A DNA stretch of 64,000 bases from Leuconostoc falkenbergense (GTDB lineage Bacteria > Bacillota > Bacilli > Lactobacillales > Lactobacillaceae): contig NZ_BMBS01000005.1 of assembly GCF_014634805.1 (NCBI RefSeq), forward strand, positions 1 to 64,000, in the 5' to 3' direction. The position numbers were made by a program, and so were the translations under genes. The notes beneath the pieces were generated by a model. The model ran no database searches. It was not told the origin of the DNA and worked only from the letters and a program-made list of their open reading frames with translations. Numbering within the stretch: position 1 is the first letter of the stretch; the number at the start of each line of letters is the position of its first letter. Below are positions 50,196 to 59,173 of this stretch, in pieces.

Positions 50196-51197
50196 ATGAT
50201 TGTAGCCTATAACCAGCGTCAAAAATACATTTTAGCTAAAGATGCGCAAAAAGATCAATCGTATTTTTGTCCAGGTTGTCGTGAGCCAGTTATGCTAAAA
50301 GTGGGTGATGTTAAACAAAAACATTTTGCGCATTATTCAGGCACACTTTGCCAAACACTAACTGAAAATGAAACGACAGCTCATTTGTCGGGTAAAATGC
50401 AGTTAGCACAGTATTTGCAGCAATTTGGTCATGTGGAAATTGAGGCTGTGATTGCTAGCATACAGCAACGTCCGGACATTTTATTGACGCAAGGCAATCA
50501 AAAATTAGCAATTGAATATCAATGCAGTCCTATTTCTCAAAAAAGGTTAATGCAACGAAATGCGGGCTATCAATCATGTCACATCAAAGTTATTTGGATC
50601 CTAGGGGAGACCTACTATCAACGTAATTTAAGTCAAAAAACAATTCTAAAATTTATGGCTGCACAGCAGATTGTATTCTATTTGTCGAGTAATCAAATGT
50701 TTGTCCATCGTCATCATTTCATCAAAGCCGATTTTTCACGTGTAAAATATACCGAGAAATGTCATCATGATTTGTTCATAAAGCCGTTGCAATCGCTGAC
50801 ATATCAACATGACGTAAATAAGCAACGCTATAAAGTCCATAGTTTACTCATGCAACAACGTGTTGATAAGTTTTTAATTAATCATTTATATCAACATAAT
50901 CGACGATTACCTGATGCGCCTGAATGGGTATTTCAAGGGTGTACGTTTGGTTTAAATGTTGCAAATTGGCATTTCCGATTATTAGTTGTGTTACTATTAG
51001 AAAAAATTGGTTTACAGCATGTTATTAAAAAAGAAAAATTAGGTCAAATATTAGCACAATACTTCTTAGGTGATGATGATTTTAAAATCGTTCAGTTACG
51101 ACAAATATTTTGCAGTTTAGAAAATCATAATTTTATTTTACAGCAAGGTGGTTATATTTTAATTCGACGATTGCCTAAATGGTTGAACGCAAAGTAA
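50196..51197 (+). CDS. coiA: CoiA-like competence-associated nuclease-fold protein
   Basis: The 333-residue protein matches CoiA: a zinc-binding start (FCPGCREPVMLKVGDVKQKHFAHYS), then a nuclease-like core RPDILLTQGNQKLAIEYQCSPIS (D...ExQ of a restriction-nuclease fold) and WILGETYYQ. CoiA is needed for recombination of incoming DNA during natural transformation in streptococci. No late-competence combox (TACGAATA-like) is visible upstream, so control may differ. Its GGAGG lies within the preceding terminator. The pairing of coiA with pepF downstream is common in lactic acid bacteria. Confidence 0.9.
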   Translation: MIVAYNQRQKYILAKDAQKDQSYFCPGCREPVMLKVGDVKQKHFAHYSGTLCQTLTENETTAHLSGKMQLAQYLQQFGHVEIEAVIASIQQRPDILLTQGNQKLAIEYQCSPISQKRLMQRNAGYQSCHIKVIWILGETYYQRNLSQKTILKFMAAQQIVFYLSSNQMFVHRHHFIKADFSRVKYTEKCHHDLFIKPLQSLTYQHDVNKQRYKVHSLLMQQRVDKFLINHLYQHNRRLPDAPEWVFQGCTFGLNVANWHFRLLVVLLLEKIGLQHVIKKEKLGQILAQYFLGDDDFKIVQLRQIFCSLENHNFILQQGGYILIRRLPKWLNAK

Positions 51198-51241
51198 CAT
51201 CATTTACCGTGAATATGATAGAATGATTAGTATTGAATGAT

Positions 51242-51277
51242 AAGGAGAGTGCGGAGTTCCGCACGTTTATAATTATG
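51242..51277 (+). promoter_or_regulatory. Shine-Dalgarno, hairpin, start codon arrangement at pepF
   Basis: AAGGAG (51242-51247) ends 27 nt before the ATG (51275). GTGCGGA (51249-51255) pairs perfectly with TCCGCAC (51258-51264) around a 2-nt turn. Leaving out this 16-nt hairpin gives 11 nt between Shine-Dalgarno and ATG, the same residual distance as at nagA. No closer ribosome-binding site is present. Confidence 0.7.
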
Positions 51278-53065
51278 GCACAACAAATACTACGTTCTGA
51301 AGTTCCTGAAAATTTAACATGGGATCTCAGCACAATTTTTGAATCAGATGATGCATTTGAAGCGGCCTTTAAGTCAGTTCAAACAGCAGCAAAACAATTA
51401 AGTCAATATGTTGGGCACGTTGGTGATTCAGCTACTACATTGCTGGCTGCATTAGAAGCGGACCTTGCAGCTGAACGCGAATTTGAAAAAGTGTATGTCT
51501 ATGCACACCAGATTTTTGATCAAGACACTACTAATCCTAAATATGCGGCTTATAATGCACAAGTTCAGAGTTTATATGCTGAGTTGAGCGCAGCAACGTC
51601 GTTTTTTCAACCAGAAGTCTTAGCTATTCCTGATGCGACTTTGACTCAATATCTTGCTGCAGAGGGATTGGCAAAGTATCAACATTTCTTTGATGTTTTA
51701 CTTGCTCAAAAGCCTCATACGTTGCCCGCTGATCAAGAAGCGCTCTTAGCAGGTGCGAGTGACATTTTTGGCGCATCCGAGCAAACTTTTGGTGCGCTTG
51801 ACAATTCCGATATTACATTTGGTAATGTTCATACTGAGACCGGAGAAGTAGTGCCATTAACAAATGGTTTATATTCACTCTTGTTAGAATCTCAAAACCG
51901 TGATTTGCGCCAAGAAGCTTTTACAACCCTATATGATAGTTACATTGGATTACAAAACACATTTGCGTCAACACTATCTGCTCACGTTAAGGGACACAAT
52001 TTTTTGGCCAAAACTCGACACTATGATTCAGCGCGCCAAGCTGCTGTTTCAGGAAATAATATCCCTGAAAGTGTTTTTCAAACATTAACGACAACTGTGG
52101 ATGAAAACTTACCATTATTGCATCGATTTGTTGCTTTACGAAAAAAAATTCTGGGTGTAGAAGATGTGCATTCTTATGACTTGTACGTGCCATTGGTTGA
52201 TGAAATTGACTTTGATGTAACCTATGAAAAGGCCCAACAAATTGTCTTATCAGCATTGGCACCGTTAGGAGCAGATTATGTTGCCATTGTTCAAAAAGCA
52301 TTTGACGAACGATGGATTGATGTTGTCGAAAATAAAGGTAAGCGTACTGGTGCTTATTCAAGTGGTGCTTACGACACTAAGCCATTCATTCTGTTGAATT
52401 GGCAAAATAATTTGAATAATATCTACACTTTGGCGCATGAAATGGGACATTCCGTTCATTCTTATTTAACACGGCATAACCAAGAGTACCATTATGGTGA
52501 TTATCCTATCTTTTTGGCAGAAATTGCCTCAACAACTAATGAAGGGTTGTTGACGGACTATTTGCTCAAGACCAATAGTGATCCTAAATTCCGTGCTTAT
52601 GTTTTGAACCAATACTTAGATGGCTTCAAGGGAACGGTATTTCGCCAAACTCAGTTTGCGGAATTTGAACAATGGATCCACGAACAAAGTGCTGATGGAA
52701 CGGCTTTAACTGCTGAAGTCATGAGTGATTATTATGGTGAGTTGAATCAAAAGTTCTATGGACCAGATCTTTTCCCTGACGAAGCTATTGCTTATGAATG
52801 GTCTCGTATTCCTCACTTTTATTATAATTTCTATGTTTATCAGTATGCTACTGGTGAAGCTGCCGCAACAACTTTGGCAGAACGTATCTTGAATGGCAAC
52901 GGTGCTCAAGACTATAAAAACTATTTAAAGTCGGGTAATTCAGATTATGCGTTGAATATTATTCAAAAAGCAGGCGTCGACATGAGTCAATCTGGCTATT
53001 TAAAACAAGCCTTTGAAGTGTTTGAAGCACGTTTGTCTGAATTAGAAACATTGCTATCCAAGTAG
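51275..53065 (+). CDS. pepF: Oligoendopeptidase F
   Basis: The start at 51275 (MAQQILRSEVPENLTWDL) fits the family N-terminus; an upstream extension to 51233 would put the Shine-Dalgarno inside the gene. The 596-residue M3B metallopeptidase cuts peptides of roughly 7-17 residues in the cytosol. The zinc motif HEMGH is in YTLAHEMGHSVHSYL, with the third ligand in the EIASTTNEGLLTDY region, and GAYSSGAYDTKPFILLNW is typical. It would process peptides made by the surface proteinase and taken up by Opp. It follows coiA and ends at the terminator 53071-53095. Confidence 0.95.
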   Translation: MAQQILRSEVPENLTWDLSTIFESDDAFEAAFKSVQTAAKQLSQYVGHVGDSATTLLAALEADLAAEREFEKVYVYAHQIFDQDTTNPKYAAYNAQVQSLYAELSAATSFFQPEVLAIPDATLTQYLAAEGLAKYQHFFDVLLAQKPHTLPADQEALLAGASDIFGASEQTFGALDNSDITFGNVHTETGEVVPLTNGLYSLLLESQNRDLRQEAFTTLYDSYIGLQNTFASTLSAHVKGHNFLAKTRHYDSARQAAVSGNNIPESVFQTLTTTVDENLPLLHRFVALRKKILGVEDVHSYDLYVPLVDEIDFDVTYEKAQQIVLSALAPLGADYVAIVQKAFDERWIDVVENKGKRTGAYSSGAYDTKPFILLNWQNNLNNIYTLAHEMGHSVHSYLTRHNQEYHYGDYPIFLAEIASTTNEGLLTDYLLKTNSDPKFRAYVLNQYLDGFKGTVFRQTQFAEFEQWIHEQSADGTALTAEVMSDYYGELNQKFYGPDLFPDEAIAYEWSRIPHFYYNFYVYQYATGEAAATTLAERILNGNGAQDYKNYLKSGNSDYALNIIQKAGVDMSQSGYLKQAFEVFEARLSELETLLSK

Positions 53066-53070
53066 AAATA

Positions 53071-53095
53071 AACGGTCCAACGGGCTGTTTTTTTG
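53071..53095 (+). terminator. Terminator of pepF
   Basis: ACGGTCC pairs with GGGCTGT (two G-U pairs) around AAC and is followed by T7. Confidence 0.75.
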
Positions 53096-53123
53096 CTAAA
53101 ATAACAGTTAGGAGAAAAAAATC

Positions 53124-53516
53124 ATGACTGTACCACAAAATCTTGCTGACGTTGCTAATGCAGCACTTAATGATACCTATACCCCGTATTCTCACTTTCC
53201 CGTTGGTGCTGCTTTACTAGCTGAAAATGGTGAAGTTTTTAAAGGTGTTAACATTGAGAACGTCTCATTTGGATTAACTAACTGTGCGGAAAGAACTGCC
53301 ATTTTTACAGCTGTTGCAGCTGGTCATCGGCATTTTCATGGACTTGTTATTTCTGGAAAAACTGATGAGCCAATTGCTCCATGCGGCGCTTGCAGGCAGG
53401 TAATGGTAGAGTTTTTTGAACCTGACATGCCAATTTGGTTAATTAATGACCAAGGACAAGAAATCGAAACTAACATTGCAGAATTAATGCCGGGCGCATT
53501 TAATAATTTACAATAA
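53124..53516 (+). CDS. cdd: Cytidine deaminase
   Basis: The 130-residue homotetrameric-type zinc enzyme deaminates cytidine and deoxycytidine. The first zinc Cys and catalytic Glu are in TNCAERTAIF, the other two zinc Cys in PCGACRQ. TYTPYSHFPVGAAL is the substrate block. TTAGGAG precedes the ATG. It is the first gene of cdd-ntd-hydroxyacid dehydrogenase, a nucleoside salvage group. Confidence 0.96.
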   Translation: MTVPQNLADVANAALNDTYTPYSHFPVGAALLAENGEVFKGVNIENVSFGLTNCAERTAIFTAVAAGHRHFHGLVISGKTDEPIAPCGACRQVMVEFFEPDMPIWLINDQGQEIETNIAELMPGAFNNLQ

Positions 53517-53527
53517 GGAGTTTACTC

Positions 53528-53968
53528 ATGCCTCAGATTTATCTTGCAGCACCATTTTTTTCAGATGAACAAATTGATCGTGCAAAACGTATTGAATCAG
53601 CATTAGATGCTAATCCAACTGTTAAAGATTATTACTCACCACGACAAAATCAAAAAACTGAAAATCCGGAATTTAGTGCCCCTTGGGCGGCCGAAGTATT
53701 TCAAAGAGATGTTACCAATGTCATGGCGGCTGATATTATTGTATCAGTGATTGATTATCGCGATAATGATGCTGATTCGGGTACTGCTTTTGAGCAAGGA
53801 ATGGCTTGGGTGGCTAAAAAACCAATAGTGGTCGTTAATGAGTTACAGTTTCCTGTTAATTTGATGTTATCTGAGTCATTAACAGCTTATGTGACAGCAG
53901 CAGAAGCTTTAAAAACATATAATTTTGAACAAACACCGAAAATACCATTTACAGGAGAACTATTCTAA
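53528..53968 (+). CDS. ntd: Nucleoside 2-deoxyribosyltransferase
   Basis: The 146-residue enzyme moves deoxyribose between bases, letting cells without full deoxynucleotide salvage use outside nucleosides. IYLAAPFFSDEQIDRA is the N-terminal signature and the catalytic Glu is in DADSGTAFEQGMAW. Broad (type II) specificity is usual for this form in lactic acid bacteria. AAGGAG precedes the start 11 bp after cdd, and the stop overlaps the next start. Confidence 0.94.
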   Translation: MPQIYLAAPFFSDEQIDRAKRIESALDANPTVKDYYSPRQNQKTENPEFSAPWAAEVFQRDVTNVMAADIIVSVIDYRDNDADSGTAFEQGMAWVAKKPIVVVNELQFPVNLMLSESLTAYVTAAEALKTYNFEQTPKIPFTGELF

Positions 53969-54897
53969 TGAAAAAAATTTTGGTTGCGAATTTAACAGCA
54001 AAAAAAGCGGTTAAATATTTGGAAGAAAAGGGATTCGAGGTCATTATTAGTTCTCAGGCGAGTGACGATGACTTTTTGGCACACACGGATGTGGATGGCA
54101 TTCTGATAATGATGCACCCTTTTGGTGAATCATTGATGTCAAAGATGCCTAATTTGAAAGTGATTGCACGACACGGTGTCGGTTATGATAATGTTGATTT
54201 GGCTGCTGCTGCCAAACATGATATTGTCGTCACGAATACTCCTGGTGCAAATGCGACAGCTGTTGCTGAGACGGCTATCATGCACATGTTGATGGCTGGT
54301 CGCCTATATTACCAGCGTCGTGAATTACTCACAGATACTACAAATGCTGATTACTTAGCAGCGCATAATGGTCAGGAAATATCAGGTAAAACAGTAGGAA
54401 TCATCGGGTTTGGGCACATTGGTCAAAATATTGATCGATTGTTAACGGGATTTGATGTGAATGTTTTAGCTTACGCAAGACATTCACATGAGGTAGTGAA
54501 CGGTCGGATGGCTACGCTAGACGAAATTTATGAACAATCTGACTTTATTGTGACCGCGCTACCAGCCACACCGGAAACGACGCACATGATTAACGCAGAT
54601 GTTTTCTCAAAGATGAAATCTTCAGCGGTTCTCGTTAATATTGGACGTGGTGCATTAATTGACGAATCAGCATTGATTGATGCCCTGAAAAATGATGTGA
54701 TTGCTGGTGCTGGTTTGGACGTTGTCGAACATGAACCAATTAGTGTTGATAATCCGTTGCTACAATTACCCAATGCATTTGTGACACCACATGTCGCTAT
54801 GATTTCGCAAGAAGCAATGGATAATGTTGCCATTAAAGCAGCAGAAGATATTGTCAGAGTATTATCAGGGGAACAACCACTGTTTCCTGTTAATTAG
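53968..54897 (+). CDS. D-isomer 2-hydroxyacid dehydrogenase
   Basis: The 309-residue NAD enzyme has the Rossmann motif GIIGFGHIGQNI, and the catalytic Arg in VNIGRGALID, Glu in VVEHEPIS and His in FVTPHVAM. VIARHGVGYDNVDL and NATAVAET fit the phosphoglycerate dehydrogenase-like branch, but substrate cannot be fixed from sequence. It lacks ACT or other extra domains. Start overlaps the ntd stop by one base, so it is co-translated with nucleoside salvage enzymes, although its role there is unclear. Confidence 0.9.
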   Translation: MKKILVANLTAKKAVKYLEEKGFEVIISSQASDDDFLAHTDVDGILIMMHPFGESLMSKMPNLKVIARHGVGYDNVDLAAAAKHDIVVTNTPGANATAVAETAIMHMLMAGRLYYQRRELLTDTTNADYLAAHNGQEISGKTVGIIGFGHIGQNIDRLLTGFDVNVLAYARHSHEVVNGRMATLDEIYEQSDFIVTALPATPETTHMINADVFSKMKSSAVLVNIGRGALIDESALIDALKNDVIAGAGLDVVEHEPISVDNPLLQLPNAFVTPHVAMISQEAMDNVAIKAAEDIVRVLSGEQPLFPVN

Positions 54898-54905
54898 CTT
54901 ACTTT

Positions 54906-54934
54906 TTGTCAATAGTATAAGATTGTGTTAGAAT
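54906..54934 (+). promoter_or_regulatory. Promoter of the HxlR-family gene
   Basis: TTGTCA (54906-54911) and TAGAAT (54929-54934) are 17 bp apart, followed by CTGGAGGA (ribosome-binding site) and the ATG at 54961. Confidence 0.75.
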
Positions 54935-54960
54935 GAACACAAGAGCCTGGAGGAATAATT

Positions 54961-55329
54961 ATGGCAAAGTTGGCAGAACATACAGAAAATCTTTTGTGTC
55001 AGAATTTTACAAAAACATTCGAAATTCTTGGTCGTAAATGGAATGGTATGATTATTGAAACGTTACTGGTTAGTGGACCAAAGCGGTTCTTAGAAATTTC
55101 ACGTGCTATTCCAGCTTGTTCAGATCGCGTTTTGGTTGAGCGTTTAAAAGAACTAGAAGCAGCGCATTTAGTGATTCGTCAAACTTATGAAGATTCTAAT
55201 TTGATTGAATACAAACTAACTGAAGCTGGTGAAGCGATGCGACCAATGATGAAAGCAGTTCACGAATGGTCTGATAAATTTAATAATGTTGCAAAACTAG
55301 AAGTTCCTGACAGCATGACAGAAGTTTGA
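54961..55329 (+). CDS. HxlR-family winged-helix regulator
   Basis: The 122-residue protein is a typical HxlR/MarR-like DNA-binding protein: LGRKWNGMIIETLLVSGPKRFLEISRAIPACSDRVLVERLKELEAAHLV. A Cys near residue 13 (NLLCQNF), in the position used for thiol sensing in several HxlR members such as YodB and HypR, could sense electrophiles or hypochlorite. No target gene is obvious next to it. The promoter of the Phe T-box lies in its 3' end. Confidence 0.88.
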   Translation: MAKLAEHTENLLCQNFTKTFEILGRKWNGMIIETLLVSGPKRFLEISRAIPACSDRVLVERLKELEAAHLVIRQTYEDSNLIEYKLTEAGEAMRPMMKAVHEWSDKFNNVAKLEVPDSMTEV

Positions 55330-55567
55330 TACAATAGACATAGTAAGATTACGATGAATGACCTAGTAATGATTAAGCGCCAATAGCGAGCGGTGAATAG
55401 TGAAAGACCGTGGGTAGCTAATGATGAATTTCAGTCAGGAGTAATGGCTTAATCGCCAGCGTTAGTCCACGATACGGACGCCAAAGCTGACAACGTTCAG
55501 AAATTTGGGTGGTACCGCGTTATTTGACGTCCCATGTTATCTTTTTTAAGATAACATGGGATTTTTT
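55307..55567 (+). promoter_or_regulatory. Phenylalanine T-box riboswitch with promoter, ahead of pheST
   Basis: CTGACA (55307-55312) and TACAAT (55330-55335), 17 bp apart, lie within the end of the regulator gene. The leader has the T-box core GGGTGGTACCGCG (55507-55519) and the terminator CCCATGTTATCTT with its complement and T6 (about 55532-55567). The specifier is most likely TTC (55430-55432) in GAATTTCAG, matching phenylalanine and the genes downstream. Uncharged tRNA-Phe would turn on pheST. Confidence 0.93.
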
Positions 55568-55581
55568 GTTAGAAAGGAAAA

Positions 55582-56634
55582 ATGATGAGTTTAATTGATG
55601 ATTTAAAACAGCTGAAACAATCTGCTGTCTCGCGCATTAATTCGCAAGATGCCGATATTGAACAATTGCGTGTTAAATTGTTGGGTAAAAAAGGTGAGTT
55701 GACTGCTTTATTGAAGGGCATGAAAGATGTCGCTGCTGAAAATCGCAAGGCAGTTGGTGAAATTGGCAATGACGTTCGGCAAACAATTACTGAATTATTG
55801 ACCGAAAAAAAAGCTGCTGAAGCTGAAGCAGCTTTGTCCAAGCAATTAGAGGCTGAAACAATTGATGTTACAATGCCAGGGGCCCAATCACCCATTGGAC
55901 AACCACATGTGCTTCAACAGATTATTGATGAAATTGAGCAACATTTTTTGGGTCTTGGATTTCAAGTAATTGATGATACAGTCGATTCACCAGAAGTTGA
56001 GACGGATGAGTATAATTTCGAAAGAGAAAACTTGCCAAAAGATCACCCTGCACGTGATATGCAGGATACATTTTATATTACGCCGGAAATTTTGCTTCGA
56101 ACCCAGACATCACCCGTTCAGTCACGTTCGTTAGAGAAACATGATTTTTCTAAGGGGCCTCTTAAAATGATTGCACCGGGAAAAGTTTACCGTCGTGATA
56201 CTGATGATGCTACACATTCGCACCAATTCCATCAAGTTGAAGGCATGGTTGTTGGTGAAAATATTACTATGGCAGACTTAAAGGGCACTTTATTATCCGT
56301 TATGCAGGAATTGTTCGGTGAAAAGCATCAAATTCGGATGCGTCCATCATACTTTCCATTTACGGAACCATCTGTGGAAGTCGATGTTTCCTGGGATGAA
56401 GTGACACCTGATACAAAACCAGAAGATATTAAATGGATTGAAGTTTTGGGAGCGGGTATGACGCATCCTAATGTATTGCGTATGGACGGTGTTGATCCTG
56501 AAAAATATTCAGGGTTTGCCTTTGGATTGGGACCTGATCGACTTGCAATGTTGAAGTATGGTGTAGATGATATTCGACAATTCTATCTGAATGATGTTCG
56601 TTTTTTGTCACAATTTAATCGGAAGGGGAATTAA
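55582..56634 (+). CDS. pheS: Phenylalanyl-tRNA synthetase alpha chain
   Basis: The 350-residue alpha chain has the N-terminal coiled coil (1-85), and class II motifs: [12 protein letters not shown], motif 2 [22 protein letters not shown] and motif 3 [17 protein letters not shown]. It forms the alpha2-beta2 enzyme with PheT. AGAAAGGA precedes the ATG; an ATG three bases later could also be used. The T-box upstream controls both genes, and pheT starts 2 bp after its stop. Confidence 0.97.
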   Translation: MMSLIDDLKQLKQSAVSRINSQDADIEQLRVKLLGKKGELTALLKGMKDVAAENRKAVGEIGNDVRQTITELLTEKKAAEAEAALSKQLEAETIDVTMPGAQSPIGQPHVLQQIIDEIEQHFLGLGFQVIDDTVDSPEVETDEYNFERENLPKDHPARDMQDTFYITPEILLRTQTSPVQSRSLEKHDFSKGPLKMIAPGKVYRRDTDDATHSHQFHQVEGMVVGENITMADLKGTLLSVMQELFGEKHQIRMRPSYFPFTEPSVEVDVSWDEVTPDTKPEDIKWIEVLGAGMTHPNVLRMDGVDPEKYSGFAFGLGPDRLAMLKYGVDDIRQFYLNDVRFLSQFNRKGN

Positions 56635-56636
56635 TC

Positions 56637-59093
56637 ATGAAAACGAGTTTAGCTTGGTTAAATGAATATTTGGATGAGCCACTTGCTTTAGATGAGGTTG
56701 CTGTTAATCAACTGGCTGAGCAAGTTGCGCGTACAAGTGTTGAAATTGATAGCTATACCACTATTGCGCGACAACAAGATGGTTTGGTTGTGGCAAAAGT
56801 TTTGAGCGTTAACCCACATCCAGATTCAGATCATATGGTTATCACACAGATTGATGCTGGTGAGTCTGAACCGATTCAAATTGTCACTGGGGCGCCAAAT
56901 GTCGCTGTCGGGCAATTCGTTATTTTGGCAAAAGTTGGTGCACATATTATCAACCATGATAGTGGCGAATTGGTGACGCTTTCTGCAGTGTCACTACGAG
57001 GACAAATGTCTTATGGTATGTTGGTCGCTTTGCAAGAAATAGGGTTTGATAACAAGATTGCACCTAAAGATTTTGAGTCTGGTATCTATGTTTTTGGTCC
57101 AGATGATGGTGTGCAACCTGGCGATGACGCAATTGCTGCTTTGGGGATGAATGAACCGGTCTTAGATACTGATTTGACGCCAAATCGCTCAGATATGCTT
57201 TCTATGATTGGAACAGCGTATGAGTTTGGTGCAATGCGACATGTGAAGGTTCAAGAACTCGACTTTGAATTAGTTGAGTATGAAACAACTGCTGATAGCC
57301 AAGTATCAATTCAAATTGATGATCCATCTTTGGCACCAAAATATGCATTGCGGGTTGTTAATCAAGTTACTGTGCAGGATTCACCACTTTGGTTACAAAA
57401 AAAGTTGTGGAATGCAGGCATGAGACCAATCAATAACATTGTTGATATTACCAATTATATGATGCTGATGTACGGACAACCCTTGCATGCCTTTGATTTA
57501 GATAAGCTATCACACAAAGATATCCATGTTCGCCGTGCCAATGAAAATGAATCTTTGGTCACATTGGACGGTCAAAATCGGACACTACGTGCTGAAAAAG
57601 ATATTGTGATTGCCAGTGGACAAGATGGTTTAATGTTAGCCGGTGTTATGGGTGGCATTAGTTCGGAAGTTGATACCAACACTAAAAACATTGTGATTGA
57701 AGGTGCTATTTTTAATCCAAGTCTTATTCGTGCAACAGCACGTCGACATAATCTTCATTCAGAAGCTTCTGCGCGATTTGAACGTGGTGTTAATTGGGAC
57801 AATACCTTTACTGCTTTAGATCATGCTGCAAGTTTGGTAGATAATTTGGCTAATGGTCAAGTGGCGCGTGGCCGCGTTGAAGCATCTAATCAGCAACGTG
57901 AAGCGATTCATATTTCATTAACTGCTAAACGAGTTAATCAAATATTAGGAACTTCTCTTGATGTGACTGCAATTGCAGGTTATTTTGATCAATTAGCATT
58001 CACATATCAGATTAATGGTGATCAGATTTTAGTTGATGTTCCTGCACGCAGGCCAGATATTAGTATCGAAGCAGATTTGATTGAGGAAGTGGCACGACTA
58101 TTTGGTTATGATAACTTGCCATTAACCTTACCATACGGTCCAACAACCCCAGGTAAATTAAGCTTGCTGCAACGTCAAATCAGAGGAACTCGACGTATTT
58201 TGGAATCATTAGGATTAAATCAGGCCATTTCTTATGTCTTAACGACACCCAACAAGGCACAACTATTTGCAGAAAATTCGACAGATAACGTTGTGACACT
58301 TGACTATCCAATGAGTTCTGACCGAACAACTGCGCGACAAAATCTATTGGCTGGTCTTTTAGACGATGTCGTCTATAATGCGGCACACGCTGTTCATGAT
58401 ATTGCGCTTTATGAGCAAGGACGTGTTTTTATTGCCAAACAAAATGATCAGCAACCAGCAGAAATTGAACATGTCGCTGGGGTGTTAACTGGTAATCGAT
58501 TTGCATCCACTTGGCAAAAAGGTAAGCAAGCACAAGCAGTTGATTTTTATGACATTAAGGGTGTGGTAGAAAGTTATTTAAAACAGATTGGCGTGAATGA
58601 TGTCAGTTATCGAGCAACTAATCGTCATCTTAATATGCATCCTGGTCAGACAGCAGATATCTATTCAGGCACACAGTACTTGGGATTTGTAGGACAAATT
58701 CATCCGCGCTTGACGAAGGCGCAGAAACTAGCGCCAGTGTTTGGATTTGAGTTGAATCTTTTTGCTGTGTTGCAAAATGTGCATTCGAGTGTTTCTTATG
58801 AGCCAATTTCCCGTTTTCCTCAAATGAGCCGTGATATGGCGTTGCTTGTAGATAGTCAGGTGACATCTGCTGAAATTGAACATGTCATTCGAGAATTTGC
58901 TGGCCAGCATTTGGTTGATGTGACATTATTCGATGAATACACTGGTGATAATTTACCAGAAAACAAAAAGTCTTTGGCTTATACTCTGACATATCAAAAT
59001 AATAATGAAACACTTGTTGAAGCTGAGGTTAACGCTGATTTTGAACACGTTATAAGCAAATTGCAATCGCAATTTAATTTGACGATTCGCTGA
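56637..59093 (+). CDS. pheT: Phenylalanyl-tRNA synthetase beta chain
   Basis: The 818-residue beta chain has an N-terminal EMAP-like tRNA-binding domain (about 40-155), B1/B5 domains with the B3/B4 editing region (RPINNIVDITNYMMLMYGQPLHAFD) and a C-terminal anticodon-binding FDX-ACB domain (RFPQMSRDMALLVD...). It binds tRNA-Phe and clears mischarged Tyr. GGGGAA before the ATG serves as ribosome-binding site. It is the last gene of the T-box operon; no clear terminator follows. Confidence 0.97.
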   Translation: MKTSLAWLNEYLDEPLALDEVAVNQLAEQVARTSVEIDSYTTIARQQDGLVVAKVLSVNPHPDSDHMVITQIDAGESEPIQIVTGAPNVAVGQFVILAKVGAHIINHDSGELVTLSAVSLRGQMSYGMLVALQEIGFDNKIAPKDFESGIYVFGPDDGVQPGDDAIAALGMNEPVLDTDLTPNRSDMLSMIGTAYEFGAMRHVKVQELDFELVEYETTADSQVSIQIDDPSLAPKYALRVVNQVTVQDSPLWLQKKLWNAGMRPINNIVDITNYMMLMYGQPLHAFDLDKLSHKDIHVRRANENESLVTLDGQNRTLRAEKDIVIASGQDGLMLAGVMGGISSEVDTNTKNIVIEGAIFNPSLIRATARRHNLHSEASARFERGVNWDNTFTALDHAASLVDNLANGQVARGRVEASNQQREAIHISLTAKRVNQILGTSLDVTAIAGYFDQLAFTYQINGDQILVDVPARRPDISIEADLIEEVARLFGYDNLPLTLPYGPTTPGKLSLLQRQIRGTRRILESLGLNQAISYVLTTPNKAQLFAENSTDNVVTLDYPMSSDRTTARQNLLAGLLDDVVYNAAHAVHDIALYEQGRVFIAKQNDQQPAEIEHVAGVLTGNRFASTWQKGKQAQAVDFYDIKGVVESYLKQIGVNDVSYRATNRHLNMHPGQTADIYSGTQYLGFVGQIHPRLTKAQKLAPVFGFELNLFAVLQNVHSSVSYEPISRFPQMSRDMALLVDSQVTSAEIEHVIREFAGQHLVDVTLFDEYTGDNLPENKKSLAYTLTYQNNNETLVEAEVNADFEHVISKLQSQFNLTIR

Positions 59094-59173
59094 TTATTTT
59101 TCTAATTTAATTTGAGTTGTGCTTGAAAACACGTTATAATTGAATGCAGACTATAAAGTTACAGGATAATTTC

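Noticed and set aside
51233-51274. N-terminal extension of PepF
   Set aside because: It would translate the Shine-Dalgarno and hairpin; the homologous N-terminus begins at MAQQ.
53968-54897. Assignment of the hydroxyacid dehydrogenase as SerA
   Set aside because: Motifs fit the broad D-isomer family, but no ACT domain or serine pathway neighbour supports phosphoglycerate as substrate.
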